Assembly: GCF_048269205.1 (NCBI RefSeq)
Contig: NZ_JBLXJC010000001.1
Location: 1,178,001 to 1,242,000, forward strand
DNA from: Emcibacter sp048269205
GTDB taxonomy: Bacteria; Pseudomonadota; Alphaproteobacteria; Sphingomonadales; Emcibacteraceae
Direction of reading: 5' to 3'
DNA length: 64,000 nucleotides
Positions 33,602 through 41,935 of this stretch are shown piece after piece. Both the position numbers and the translations under genes were made by a program. Numbering within the stretch: position 1 is the first letter of the stretch; each line of letters opens with the position of its first letter. The notes under the pieces were generated by a model. It was not told where the DNA came from. It did no database searches and saw nothing but the letters and a program-made list of their open reading frames with translations.

Positions 33602-34846
33602 ATGTTTCGTTTTGGAAATTCTTCAGCACAAGCCGCATCTGGCAACAATAATAGCGCTCTTGCACAAGAGCTTGAAACGACAAAGGAAAAACTCGCCCTT
33701 TACGAGAAGGCGTTTGCGGCTTTGCAGGAGCTGGGCCCGGAACTTCGCAAGGGAAATCTGGAGGCGCGGATCGTTGGATGGCAGGACCATGGCGAACTTT
33801 CAGGAACCCTGGCGGACATCAACTATTTGCTGGATCTTTCCGATGCCTATGTTCGTGAGGCTGGCGCTTCGCTTGAGGCGGCGCAGAACGGCGAATATTA
33901 CAGGCAGTTCATGACACGGGGAATGCGTGGCAGCTTTGGTCTCGGGGCCGAAGTGATTAACCAGGCCGCCGCAAATATGAAGAATATGGAAGAAAAGGCC
34001 TTTACGGACCGTGAGCGCCTTGCCGGTGAGTTCAAGGAAAAGGTGATGCAGTCGCTGACAACGATTGCCGGCGAAATTAGTGATCTGAAAAAAATGTCGG
34101 ACCTGCTTAACAGCAATGCATCCGAGACCCAGAGCATGGCAGCAAGTGTGGCAGCTGCATCCGAGCAGGCTACGGTGAACGTTCAGACGGTGGCCTCTGC
34201 TGCGGAAGAGCTGACCAAATCAGTGGAAGAGATTGCCCGGCAGGTCTCCACGTCTTCCGAAAAATCAAGTTCCGCGGCACAGGAAGCCACGGCCGCCAAA
34301 GAGACTATCGATGCCCTGCAGGTCTCTTCCAGCTCCATTGGCGAAGTGGTCAAGATGATTAACGATATCGCCGGTCAGACCAATTTGCTGGCTCTGAACG
34401 CGACAATCGAGGCGGCCCGGGCTGGTGAAGCCGGTAAGGGGTTTGCGGTGGTCGCCAACGAGGTGAAATCGCTGGCCACCCAGACCTCCGAAGCCACCGG
34501 AAATATTGCCGATCAGGTGGGAACCATCCAGGAAAATGCAGGGTCCACAGTAGAGGTTGTGGACGGAATCGCTGCCAGTATCGAACAGCTCAGTGCAATT
34601 GCCGCCAATATTGCATCGGCAACTGACGAGCAGTCCGCCGCCACTCTCGAAATCAGCAAGAATATTCAGGAAGCCTCAAAGGGCACCCAGGATGTCTCTG
34701 CTCATATAACCCAGGTCAGTAGCACCGCCATTAAAACCATGGAGAGTGCTAATAAGCTGGCTGAAGCCTCCAGCCTGATGGAAAACCAGGCCGTTCTGCT
34801 GCGCGAACAGGCGGAAACTTTTCTGCAGGCCATGTTGACCCGCTAG
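33602..34846 (+). CDS. Soluble methyl-accepting chemotaxis protein
   Basis: A 414-residue chemoreceptor without membrane helices. An N-terminal coiled coil (about 20-45) and a HAMP-like region (LRKGNLEARIVGWQDHGELSGTLADINYLLDLSDAYVREA, about 56-95) lead to the signalling domain. The hairpin tip is intact: DIAGQTNLLALNATIEAARAGEAGKGFAVVANEVKSLA. It may receive redox or energy signals from the PAS protein encoded just upstream. A terminator follows. Confidence 0.93.
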   Translation: MFRFGNSSAQAASGNNNSALAQELETTKEKLALYEKAFAALQELGPELRKGNLEARIVGWQDHGELSGTLADINYLLDLSDAYVREAGASLEAAQNGEYYRQFMTRGMRGSFGLGAEVINQAAANMKNMEEKAFTDRERLAGEFKEKVMQSLTTIAGEISDLKKMSDLLNSNASETQSMAASVAAASEQATVNVQTVASAAEELTKSVEEIARQVSTSSEKSSSAAQEATAAKETIDALQVSSSSIGEVVKMINDIAGQTNLLALNATIEAARAGEAGKGFAVVANEVKSLATQTSEATGNIADQVGTIQENAGSTVEVVDGIAASIEQLSAIAANIASATDEQSAATLEISKNIQEASKGTQDVSAHITQVSSTAIKTMESANKLAEASSLMENQAVLLREQAETFLQAMLTR

Positions 34847-34886
34847 GCGGCAGGTCAGGGAACAGTGCAGAAATCAAGTAAATAAG

Positions 34887-34913
34887 AAACCCGCCGCTTG
34901 ATCGGCGGGTTTT
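34887..34913 (+). terminator. Terminator after the chemoreceptor
   Basis: AACCCGCCG and CGGCGGGTT pair around a six-base loop and are followed by T residues. It separates the chemotaxis pair from the oxygenase gene. Confidence 0.8.
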
Positions 34914-34932
34914 GCTGTTTTACTGTGGCGCC

Positions 34933-36084
34933 ATGACATTCGAACTCGACATCCTGCACTCATTTCCGGAACCCGGTATCTTTTATCGGGACTACTGGAA
35001 CCGGAGACCCTTTGTCGTCAAGGCAGGGGTTGATGACCAACTTGTCCGATCACTGCTTACGCCCGAGGAACTGGCGGGACTTTCCCTGGAAGAGGATGTG
35101 AGGTCACGGCTGGTCAGCGGGCCTGAGGGAGGATGGACTTGTCGCCACGGCCCCTTTGAAGAAGAAGATTTTGACATGCCGGTGGACCGGCAGTGGAATC
35201 TCCTGGTGCACAATGTGGAACAGTTTCATCCGCCTGTGGCAAACCTGCTTCCTTTGTTTGCCTTTTCTCCGCGATGGTTGCTTGACGATATTATGGTTAG
35301 CTATTCCGTGCCTGGCGGGTCGGTCGGACCGCATATTGACAGTTATCATGTGTTCCTTGTTCAGGGGCAGGGAAAGCGGCGCTGGAAGATTGGTTCGCAG
35401 CCCCTAATGAATGAACACTATATTCCGGAGATTGATCTAAGGGTTTTGCAGGATGAATTCGAAGGTACCTCCGTTGAAGTGGAGGCGGGAGACGTCATCT
35501 ATATTCCACCCCGAATTCCCCATGAGGGGATAACCCTTGAAAGCGCACTGACTTTTTCCGTCGGATTTCTCGGCCCTTCCGTGCCTGAACTGTTCATGGC
35601 CTACGGTCAGTATCTTGCGGAACAGGGGGCGGACGGGGAACGTTTCCTGGCTGGCGGTGCAAGTCTTGAGGATAGCGGATTTTCCATCGGAAAAAATGTT
35701 GTCGAGGGTATCAGGGACCTGATGCAGGCGGGGCTTAAGGGGGATCATTTTTCCGAGTGGTTGACGGCCTATTTTTCCGAACCGGGGATTGTCAGCGAAT
35801 ATTCAGAGGCAGACCCCCAGGCGGCAATGGACCGTTCCGGGGCGGAAATCAGCCTGGCCAGACCGGAAGAAGACAAGATGGTGATCGTCGCGACCACCAG
35901 CGGATGGCAATTGGTGGGATATCGTGGCCGTTGTTATCGCATCTCTCCCGAAAATGCGCCTATTGTCCGAAAACTCGAATCCGGTGAAAAATTTACCATA
36001 ACCAGTCTCGAAGGGCAGATCGGGAACGACGATTTGCCGGCACTTCTGAAAAATATTTTCGCGGCTTCATACGACCACCGGTAA
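34933..36084 (+). CDS. JmjC/cupin ribosomal oxygenase (YcfD/RoxA-like)
   Basis: A 383-residue 2-oxoglutarate/Fe(II) oxygenase of the RoxA family, whose E. coli member hydroxylates an arginine of ribosomal protein L16. The iron ligands are His134 and Asp136 (GPHIDSYHVF) and His197 (PRIPHEGI). The substrate-binding segment FLVQGQGKRRWKIG and a C-terminal winged-helix-like domain match the family. The ATG at 34933 starts the conserved MTFELDILHSFPE N-terminus; the frame extends upstream to 34912 within the terminator. Confidence 0.88.
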   Translation: MTFELDILHSFPEPGIFYRDYWNRRPFVVKAGVDDQLVRSLLTPEELAGLSLEEDVRSRLVSGPEGGWTCRHGPFEEEDFDMPVDRQWNLLVHNVEQFHPPVANLLPLFAFSPRWLLDDIMVSYSVPGGSVGPHIDSYHVFLVQGQGKRRWKIGSQPLMNEHYIPEIDLRVLQDEFEGTSVEVEAGDVIYIPPRIPHEGITLESALTFSVGFLGPSVPELFMAYGQYLAEQGADGERFLAGGASLEDSGFSIGKNVVEGIRDLMQAGLKGDHFSEWLTAYFSEPGIVSEYSEADPQAAMDRSGAEISLARPEEDKMVIVATTSGWQLVGYRGRCYRISPENAPIVRKLESGEKFTITSLEGQIGNDDLPALLKNIFAASYDHR

Positions 36085-36196
36085 TAGATTAATATGCCAA
36101 CATTCTGACACTGCTTGATTTTTGGATGTGCGTAAAAATTTATCTAAATTGCACATATTCCAAGAAGCATTCTTCCCCTTCTGTTTACCTTCTTTG

Positions 36197-36212
36197 TTAG
36201 GTTTTTGTTAAT
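36197..36212 (+). promoter_or_regulatory. CtrA-like box upstream of paralogue 3
   Basis: TTAGGTTTTTGTTAAT repeats the TTAG-N7-TTAAT pattern and shares TTAGG and TTGTTAAT with the box at 29639. It ends 72 bp before the start of paralogue 3. Confidence 0.55.
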
Positions 36213-36284
36213 TCTGCGATAATAGTTTTTGGTAGTTCGGGGTCGCCTTCCTGTTTTTATTTTTATATATTTATCAGAGGGTTA

Positions 36285-37646
36285 GTGTGTTCTTATATGG
36301 CGCAGAATAAACGTTCTGTATTTGACGTGTTCAAGTCTGGAAAGGGTGGGCAGAAGCTGTCTCCACCCCAAAACCGGCCTTTGCGTTCGCTGGCATCTGA
36401 TGACGACCAGGCGTCCTCCGTCAAGCCTATTACGAACAGCACACTTCAAAGCCTTCTGGAAAACGATGACCTGGCGCTGAGTGGCCGGGCACAGCTTATC
36501 AGCCTCATCTCCTTTCAGGAGCGCCTGGGGGACAGTTGGGACGGCATCAAGGGACGTCTGGGAGCGGCCTTTGAAAATTCCATGGAAAATTCCTGCGGGC
36601 CTAATGACAATCTCTTTAAAAGGTCCGATGAGGAATATATCGCGGTCTTTTCATCCCAGACAGCAGAAGACAAAAGCCCGGACGATCTAAGTAATTTGTG
36701 CCGGGATCTGATGACGGCTGTGGCCCGGAAGTTTCTTGGTGAAATGAAGCCGGACCCTGATCTGGCCCGGACCATCTATGGAATGAAAGATGGCGAACTC
36801 ATCTTTGATCCAGAGAAGCGGGAGGAGGCGGCCGAAAAGGGGGATAAGAAAAAAGGCAAGGAGGTCGATGACAGCAAGTCTTCCATTGACCAGCTGTTTG
36901 TCAGCAACGAGAGGTTTGATCTTTTATACCGTCCGAACTGGAGTGTCAGGCACGAAACAATAACGACCTATTCCGTCCATGCCAGCGCAAGCGATGCCAA
37001 GGGCAATTTTCGTTATGACTATAATGTTTTGAAGGACAAGACTTCCCTGGAATGCCTGATCGGCCTCGACTGGTTGCTTCTCGCAGATGCCATTGAGACC
37101 ATGCAGGGATTGTATTTCAATAATTTCAGAACTGTGTACACTATTCCCGTTCATTACGAGACAGTCTTCAGCCAGGAGCGGATCAAAGGATATCTGGCCC
37201 GCTGTCGAACCATACCTGAGGAGCTGCGGAAATATGTGATCTTCAGCCTGGCGTCAGTTCCTGCAGGGATACCCGTTCCAAAATTGCAGATGATTGTCTC
37301 GTCTCTCAGTCCGTATTGTAATTCTATACAGCTTGAATGCGCGAGCCCGCCGCGTGACTGTTCCGGATTTGTGATGCCGGGGCTTAAATATCTGAAGTAT
37401 CGGCTTCCTGTAAAGAAATCCACTGACAAGGATTTCTGGGTAAAAATAGCTGAATTCGCCCTGTCCTGTAAAAAACACAAACTGCTGAGCGTCCTTGCTG
37501 AAGTAAATGCTGTTGAACAGTTCCTGATTGCGCGGGAGATAGGTGTAAATTTCCTGAGCGGTGATATAATAGGTGACTATTGCGAGATTCCTGAACATAT
37601 GCAGAAGATCAAATGGCAGGAACTCGTCAATAGCGCCGACATCTAA
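36285..37646 (+). CDS. Degenerate GGDEF/EAL-like signalling protein, paralogue 3
   Basis: A 453-residue diverged relative of the proteins at 29733 and 31311. The equivalent signatures are KRSDEEYIAVF (lost GGDEF), LYRPNWSVRHETITTYSVH (lost EAL), VHYETVFSQER, SVPAGIPVPK and IGVNFLSGDII. A charged linker rich in Lys and Glu (about 183-200) joins the halves. The start is GTG 36285, with AGAGG four bases before it; ATG 36297 is an alternative with poor spacing. It is separated from the other two by the chemotaxis pair and the oxygenase gene. Confidence 0.6.
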   Translation: MCSYMAQNKRSVFDVFKSGKGGQKLSPPQNRPLRSLASDDDQASSVKPITNSTLQSLLENDDLALSGRAQLISLISFQERLGDSWDGIKGRLGAAFENSMENSCGPNDNLFKRSDEEYIAVFSSQTAEDKSPDDLSNLCRDLMTAVARKFLGEMKPDPDLARTIYGMKDGELIFDPEKREEAAEKGDKKKGKEVDDSKSSIDQLFVSNERFDLLYRPNWSVRHETITTYSVHASASDAKGNFRYDYNVLKDKTSLECLIGLDWLLLADAIETMQGLYFNNFRTVYTIPVHYETVFSQERIKGYLARCRTIPEELRKYVIFSLASVPAGIPVPKLQMIVSSLSPYCNSIQLECASPPRDCSGFVMPGLKYLKYRLPVKKSTDKDFWVKIAEFALSCKKHKLLSVLAEVNAVEQFLIAREIGVNFLSGDIIGDYCEIPEHMQKIKWQELVNSADI

Positions 37647-37783
37647 TCGAAATAATATTCTGAATAAACATTATAAAAAGAATTATATTTTTCATTATAT
37701 CTGTTGAAAATTATAATATTTCGGTTTAGACATGGCTTCGAATGACATCAAATCAATCTGCGAAGCATCAGGATCAACGTGAA

Positions 37784-38914
37784 ATGAGCAAGCCAGGGAA
37801 GAAAATCAGGGCCGCAATTCTTGGAGCAAGCGGGTATACGGGGGCGGAGCTTGTTCGCCTGCTGGTCCCGCACCCCCATGTGGAAATTGTTCTCATGACC
37901 GCCGACCGCAAGGCCGGCCAGCCGGTTGCGGAAGTATTTCCGCATCTGGCCACGGCAGATCTGCCGGATCTCATGGCGGTTGATGACGTGGAATGGCCGG
38001 GCCTGGAGCTTGACGTGGTTTTCTGCGCTTTACCGCACGCCACTTCCCAGGAGATCATCAAGGGCATTTTGCATGCCACCGGGCACGGATTTATCGACGA
38101 GATGGTTATCGAATCCCCGTCGGATTACGCCAATGCCATTCAAGGATCGGTCAAGGTGATCGACTTGTCTGCGGATTTCCGTCTTCGGGACCTGTCCGTA
38201 TATGAAAAATGGTACGGGGATGAGCATCGGGCTCCGGAACTGCAGAAGGAAGCGATTTACGGCCTGACAGAGCTCAACCGGGAGGATATTGCCCGGGCGC
38301 GGCTTGTGGCCTGTCCCGGCTGCTATCCGACTGCGGCCCTGCTGACGCTTGTTCCGCTTCTGCGCGAAAAGGTTGTCTCAAGGGACAATATCATTATTGA
38401 TGCCAAATCCGGTGTGAGCGGGGCAGGGCGGTCATTGAAGGAAACCAATCTGTTTACTGAAGTTGCCGAGGCCATGCACCCTTACGGTATTGCCTCTCAC
38501 CGTCATTCCCCTGAAATCGAGCAGGAACTGACAAAGGCGCTGGGAGAGCAGGTCTATGTCACCTTTACCCCGCATCTGGTGCCCATGAACCGGGGGGAAC
38601 TGGAAACCATCTATGTCCAGTATGCCGGGGGCAAGACAGTTGCTGATCTTCGGAAGGTGCTGGAACAGCAGTATATGGACGATCCCTTTGTGACTGTTGC
38701 GCCGGAAGGCGTCGTGCCGGCGACACGCCAGGTACGCGGCTCCAACCACTGTGTGATCAATGTTTTTGAAGACCGAGTGCCGGGCCGGGCCATCCTGGTG
38801 GTGGCCATAGACAATCTGGTCAAAGGATCCTCCGGACAGGCGATCCAGAATATGAATCTGATGTTCGGATTTGAGGAAACATTGTCTCTGGAACAGTTGC
38901 CCTTGTTCCCTTAA
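37784..38914 (+). CDS. argC: N-acetyl-gamma-glutamyl-phosphate reductase
   Basis: A 376-residue arginine-biosynthesis enzyme. It has the NADP-binding AAILGASGYTGAELVRLL, the catalytic Cys in VACPGCYPTAALLTL, KSGVSGAGR and the His in SHRHSPEIEQEL. It is about 25 residues longer than typical because of an insertion between QEIIKGIL and VKVIDLSADFRL. The ATG at 37784 gives the normal start; ATG 37742 is also in frame. In many Alphaproteobacteria argC directly follows rplM-rpsI; here 8 kb separate them. Confidence 0.93.
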   Translation: MSKPGKKIRAAILGASGYTGAELVRLLVPHPHVEIVLMTADRKAGQPVAEVFPHLATADLPDLMAVDDVEWPGLELDVVFCALPHATSQEIIKGILHATGHGFIDEMVIESPSDYANAIQGSVKVIDLSADFRLRDLSVYEKWYGDEHRAPELQKEAIYGLTELNREDIARARLVACPGCYPTAALLTLVPLLREKVVSRDNIIIDAKSGVSGAGRSLKETNLFTEVAEAMHPYGIASHRHSPEIEQELTKALGEQVYVTFTPHLVPMNRGELETIYVQYAGGKTVADLRKVLEQQYMDDPFVTVAPEGVVPATRQVRGSNHCVINVFEDRVPGRAILVVAIDNLVKGSSGQAIQNMNLMFGFEETLSLEQLPLFP

Positions 38915-38940
38915 GCTGCCCGTCTATCAAGGAGAGCAAC

Positions 38941-39492
38941 ATGTCCGAAGAAAAAGGCCGTCTGGTCAATGGCGGGGGCAGGATTTATCCCTATCGCGGA
39001 GTCTGGCCGACAATCCATGAAACTGCGTTCATCGCCCCCGGTGCCAGGATTATCGGTGATGTCCATATCGGTGCCGGCAGCAGCATCTGGTTCAACTGTG
39101 TTCTGCGCGGGGATGTCAACGAGATCCGTATCGGTTGCAAGACAAACATCCAGGACGGCTCTGTTGTCCATGTGGAGGGTGGCGGTGCAGCCACTATTAT
39201 CGGCGATGAGGTTCTTATCGGCCATCTTGCCCTTGTGCACGGTACGACGATCGAGGACGGCGGCTTTGTCGGTATGAAGGCTGTCACCATGGACGACTGC
39301 CATATCGGTTCGGGGGGTATGCTGGGCGCGGGTGCCTTGCTTAGTCCGGGTAAAAAGATCGGGCCGGGAGAACTGTGGATTGGTCAGCCGGCCAGACATG
39401 TAAAGGACCTGTCCGATGACATGAAGGAAGGCCTGAAAGCCGGAACCACGCATTATCACGAACTGGCTGCTGAATATCTGGAAGAGCTCTAG
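38941..39492 (+). CDS. Gamma carbonic anhydrase family protein (left-handed beta-helix)
   Basis: A 183-residue hexapeptide-repeat protein. Metal-site histidines appear in order: VVHVEG and the GHLALVHG pair, as in gamma carbonic anhydrases such as YrdA/PaaY. The turns (IIGDVHIGAGSSIWFNCVLRGDVNEIRIG, SGGMLGAGALLSPGKKI) show the repeating hexapeptides. The substrate is not certain from sequence. It starts 26 bp after argC with AGGAGAG upstream and ends 2 bp before the convergent ATP-grasp gene. Confidence 0.9.
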   Translation: MSEEKGRLVNGGGRIYPYRGVWPTIHETAFIAPGARIIGDVHIGAGSSIWFNCVLRGDVNEIRIGCKTNIQDGSVVHVEGGGAATIIGDEVLIGHLALVHGTTIEDGGFVGMKAVTMDDCHIGSGGMLGAGALLSPGKKIGPGELWIGQPARHVKDLSDDMKEGLKAGTTHYHELAAEYLEEL

Positions 39493-39494
39493 GC

Positions 39495-40556
39495 CTATAC
39501 CTCAAAAATATGCCGGAAGGGAACTCCGCATCTGGGAAGTCCGCCCATGCTGGGCTCGACATTCATCTCGATCATCGTCGGTCCCTTGTCTGTAAGGGCA
39601 ATATCGAGCCCAAGGAAGCGGGTTTCCGGCATATAGGACAGGGATTTAATGCCAAGTTCCCTGATTTCCTGCCACAGGGGAACCTGGAAGCCGCGCAATT
39701 CAACACCGCTATCCGGATGATGAGTGATTTCCTTCATGGACGTAGAGGGCTCGTGCGCAAATTCAACTATGCCCGTTTCGGGGTTTACATTGCCACCAAT
39801 TCCTCCTGCTTCCACATTATCAATCAGTGAACCGCTGCGGCCGATCCGGATCCTGGTGCCCAGAATAACCGCTTCACCGGCCTTGTTCTCATAGATATAC
39901 ATGCGGATGGTATTAACGCTTGAGGCGTTGAGGCCGGCCATGACCGGATGCTGGGTCATATATTCCTCGATCAGCCAGCCTTCCGGGTTTTCCGCAAGCA
40001 GGGTTTGAAAGATTTCTTCCAGCGGGACTATCCGGTTGTCAGAAAGTGACTTGAAAACCACTTGGTCTTCCTGAAGAGAGATTTCATACGCCTTGAAGCC
40101 GCTTCCGCCATAACCGACCACTTTCTTGAAGCATATTTTTTCTCCTGCAAAAGGCAGAGTGAAACGTTCAAGTTGCTTGAGGGAGCACAGGGGCGCTCCA
40201 TCGGCCGTCTGGCCGTGCTTGCTGTGGAAGGTTCCCAGATATTTCGGAGTCGGCAGGTTAAACTGTCGGAAATAGGCTTTTTCAAAGGGCTTGTACTGGG
40301 AGACGCCGTGATATTTTCCGCGGTTCAGTTGGGCCACCAGCTTTCTGTATTCGGCAGCGGAAGTGAATCCGGTTTTATAGTGCCAGGTCAGGTCTTTGCG
40401 CCACATTCGGGCGTAGTGGTAGACATTGTAATTTATGCCGGTAGTTATCCTGAGCCAGATCATTTCGAAGATCTGACGGGGTACCGAGGCATGACCCTCG
40501 GCGGCCCTGTCCCTGCTGAGGCCGTAGACATATCTGATTTTGTTTATAAACGACAT
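39495..40556 (-). CDS. ATP-grasp ligase-like protein (sugar-transfer-associated ATP-grasp type)
   Basis: A 353-residue protein. Residues about 100-353 form an ATP-grasp-like domain: GEKICFKKVVGYGGSGFKAYEI (glycine-rich loop), GWLIEEYMTQHP, VNTIRMYIYE, GTRIRIGRSGSLIDNVEAGGIGG and the metal-binding FLGLDIALTDKGPTMIEMNVEPSMGG. The N-terminal 95 residues are basic and helical. ATP-grasp enzymes join a carboxylate to an amine or similar nucleophile; the substrate is unknown. It is the last gene of the PP-loop cluster, 23 bp after the third PP-loop gene. Confidence 0.8.
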   Translation of the reverse strand: MSFINKIRYVYGLSRDRAAEGHASVPRQIFEMIWLRITTGINYNVYHYARMWRKDLTWHYKTGFTSAAEYRKLVAQLNRGKYHGVSQYKPFEKAYFRQFNLPTPKYLGTFHSKHGQTADGAPLCSLKQLERFTLPFAGEKICFKKVVGYGGSGFKAYEISLQEDQVVFKSLSDNRIVPLEEIFQTLLAENPEGWLIEEYMTQHPVMAGLNASSVNTIRMYIYENKAGEAVILGTRIRIGRSGSLIDNVEAGGIGGNVNPETGIVEFAHEPSTSMKEITHHPDSGVELRGFQVPLWQEIRELGIKSLSYMPETRFLGLDIALTDKGPTMIEMNVEPSMGGLPRCGVPFRHIFEV

Positions 40557-40579
40557 TGCCTGTTTCTTTATTGTTATTG

Positions 40580-41782
40580 TCAGTCGTCGAGAATTGAACT
40601 GTGGGGTATAAGCCCTTCCCGTTTCTCGAAATATGGATTGGGGAACAGCTTGTTATAGAGGTTTCTGGCCCGGTTGCCCAGAATGGCCTTGCCAATGGCA
40701 TGGGTACTGTCCGCAATAATGAAGGAATGGCGGTATTTTTTAAGGGTTTTCTCATGCTCTTTATGACCGATGCGATGCATGAACAAAATCAGGTCTTCAA
40801 TGAAGGGCATCATGCTGCGGGTTCTGAACTTGAGCGTTTTGATGTCCCCGGTAGACTTGAAAGACGGCAGGCTTTTTGACTCAATATTCAGGGCATCCAG
40901 AACAATTGAGGTCCGGACGCATTTGGAGCATTTGCCGCAATTGCTGTTGGGGGACTGCCAGCAGACCTGTAACTGGTCGACCAGGTCCTGGTCGCGGGCG
41001 ATATATTCGGTTTTTTCCGTCCGCCGTGCTTCCAGCCCGTCATGGACGATCTGGGTATTTTCCGTGCTCCACAGAACGTCAATCAATGGATGCGTTCCCC
41101 AGGGGAACAGATTGTCATAGGTAAAGGAAGACGGGATAAAAAGCTTCTTTGCATTCAGGGTTATGGCCATCGTGCCGAGAATACTGCCCTGAAGAGGGCT
41201 CCAGGAAAGCTTGCGGTCTTCGAGAAACTGTCGGCCGTTGGTGGCGACTGCGATAAGTTTTTTGCCGTGGCTCTCGGCGAAAGCCGTCCTGATCCGTATG
41301 CCGTCGTTCCAGGTCTGTTCCGTATGTCCGTGGTCCCAGCCCTGAAGACTGAGAAGAGAGGTTATCTCGCCCCTGTGTTTGGCAAAGCTGTAAGTGCTGT
41401 CGATTCCCCCGGAATAGCAGCAGAAGACTTCCTCTCCCGGCTCCTCCAGGTCACCGCTTTCCGCGACCAGTTCCACTTTTTTCAGGTTATAGTTCCAGCT
41501 GTGATATATATCCATCAGCGTGGAAAAATTTTGCAGAATATGCCGGGATATGGGGAAGCCGGGCTCTACCACGATGGGACACCCATGATCCATGGCATCA
41601 AAAAAACAAAAGGGAAGGAAGGGTTCTGCCCGCGGTCTCACGGGAACATCCAGCGGGAATCTGAACCAGATAGTTTCTCCGTCCACAGTGGCGGATAGAA
41701 GCTGGTGAGCATCTTTCCGCTCAAGCCTGATATCAGAAATTCTGATTTCTGTCTTTTTTTCCCGTTCCGATTTATCCGACAT
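40580..41782 (-). CDS. PP-loop (QueC-like) ATPase family protein, paralogue C
   Basis: A 400-residue protein of unknown function. An N-terminal beta-rich module (about 10-105; IRISDIRLERKDAHQLLSA, TIWFRFPLDVPVRPR) precedes a PP-loop ATP pyrophosphatase domain with CCYSGGIDSTYS (SGGIDS at 124-129). A QueC-like zinc site follows: Cys274, Cys282, Cys285 and Cys288 (C-x7-C-x2-C-x2-C). The segment WGTHPLIDVLWSTENTQIVHDG is conserved in all three tandem copies and probably binds substrate. PP-loop enzymes adenylate a carbonyl or carboxylate before attack by a nitrogen or sulfur nucleophile. GGAGGGG lies upstream of the ATG. Confidence 0.75.
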   Translation of the reverse strand: MSDKSEREKKTEIRISDIRLERKDAHQLLSATVDGETIWFRFPLDVPVRPRAEPFLPFCFFDAMDHGCPIVVEPGFPISRHILQNFSTLMDIYHSWNYNLKKVELVAESGDLEEPGEEVFCCYSGGIDSTYSFAKHRGEITSLLSLQGWDHGHTEQTWNDGIRIRTAFAESHGKKLIAVATNGRQFLEDRKLSWSPLQGSILGTMAITLNAKKLFIPSSFTYDNLFPWGTHPLIDVLWSTENTQIVHDGLEARRTEKTEYIARDQDLVDQLQVCWQSPNSNCGKCSKCVRTSIVLDALNIESKSLPSFKSTGDIKTLKFRTRSMMPFIEDLILFMHRIGHKEHEKTLKKYRHSFIIADSTHAIGKAILGNRARNLYNKLFPNPYFEKREGLIPHSSILDD

Positions 41783-41935
41783 ATCTGTATCCCCTCCTGG
41801 GCTCGCAGCTTTGCTTGCCGTAGTCTCTTATATGTTGCAACAAGGTAGGCTAAAAAAGTTTATTCTTTATCAATGAAAACAAACAAATATCAGAATATGG
41901 TGTCAAAAAAATAAAACGACCCGTAAATTATCGGG

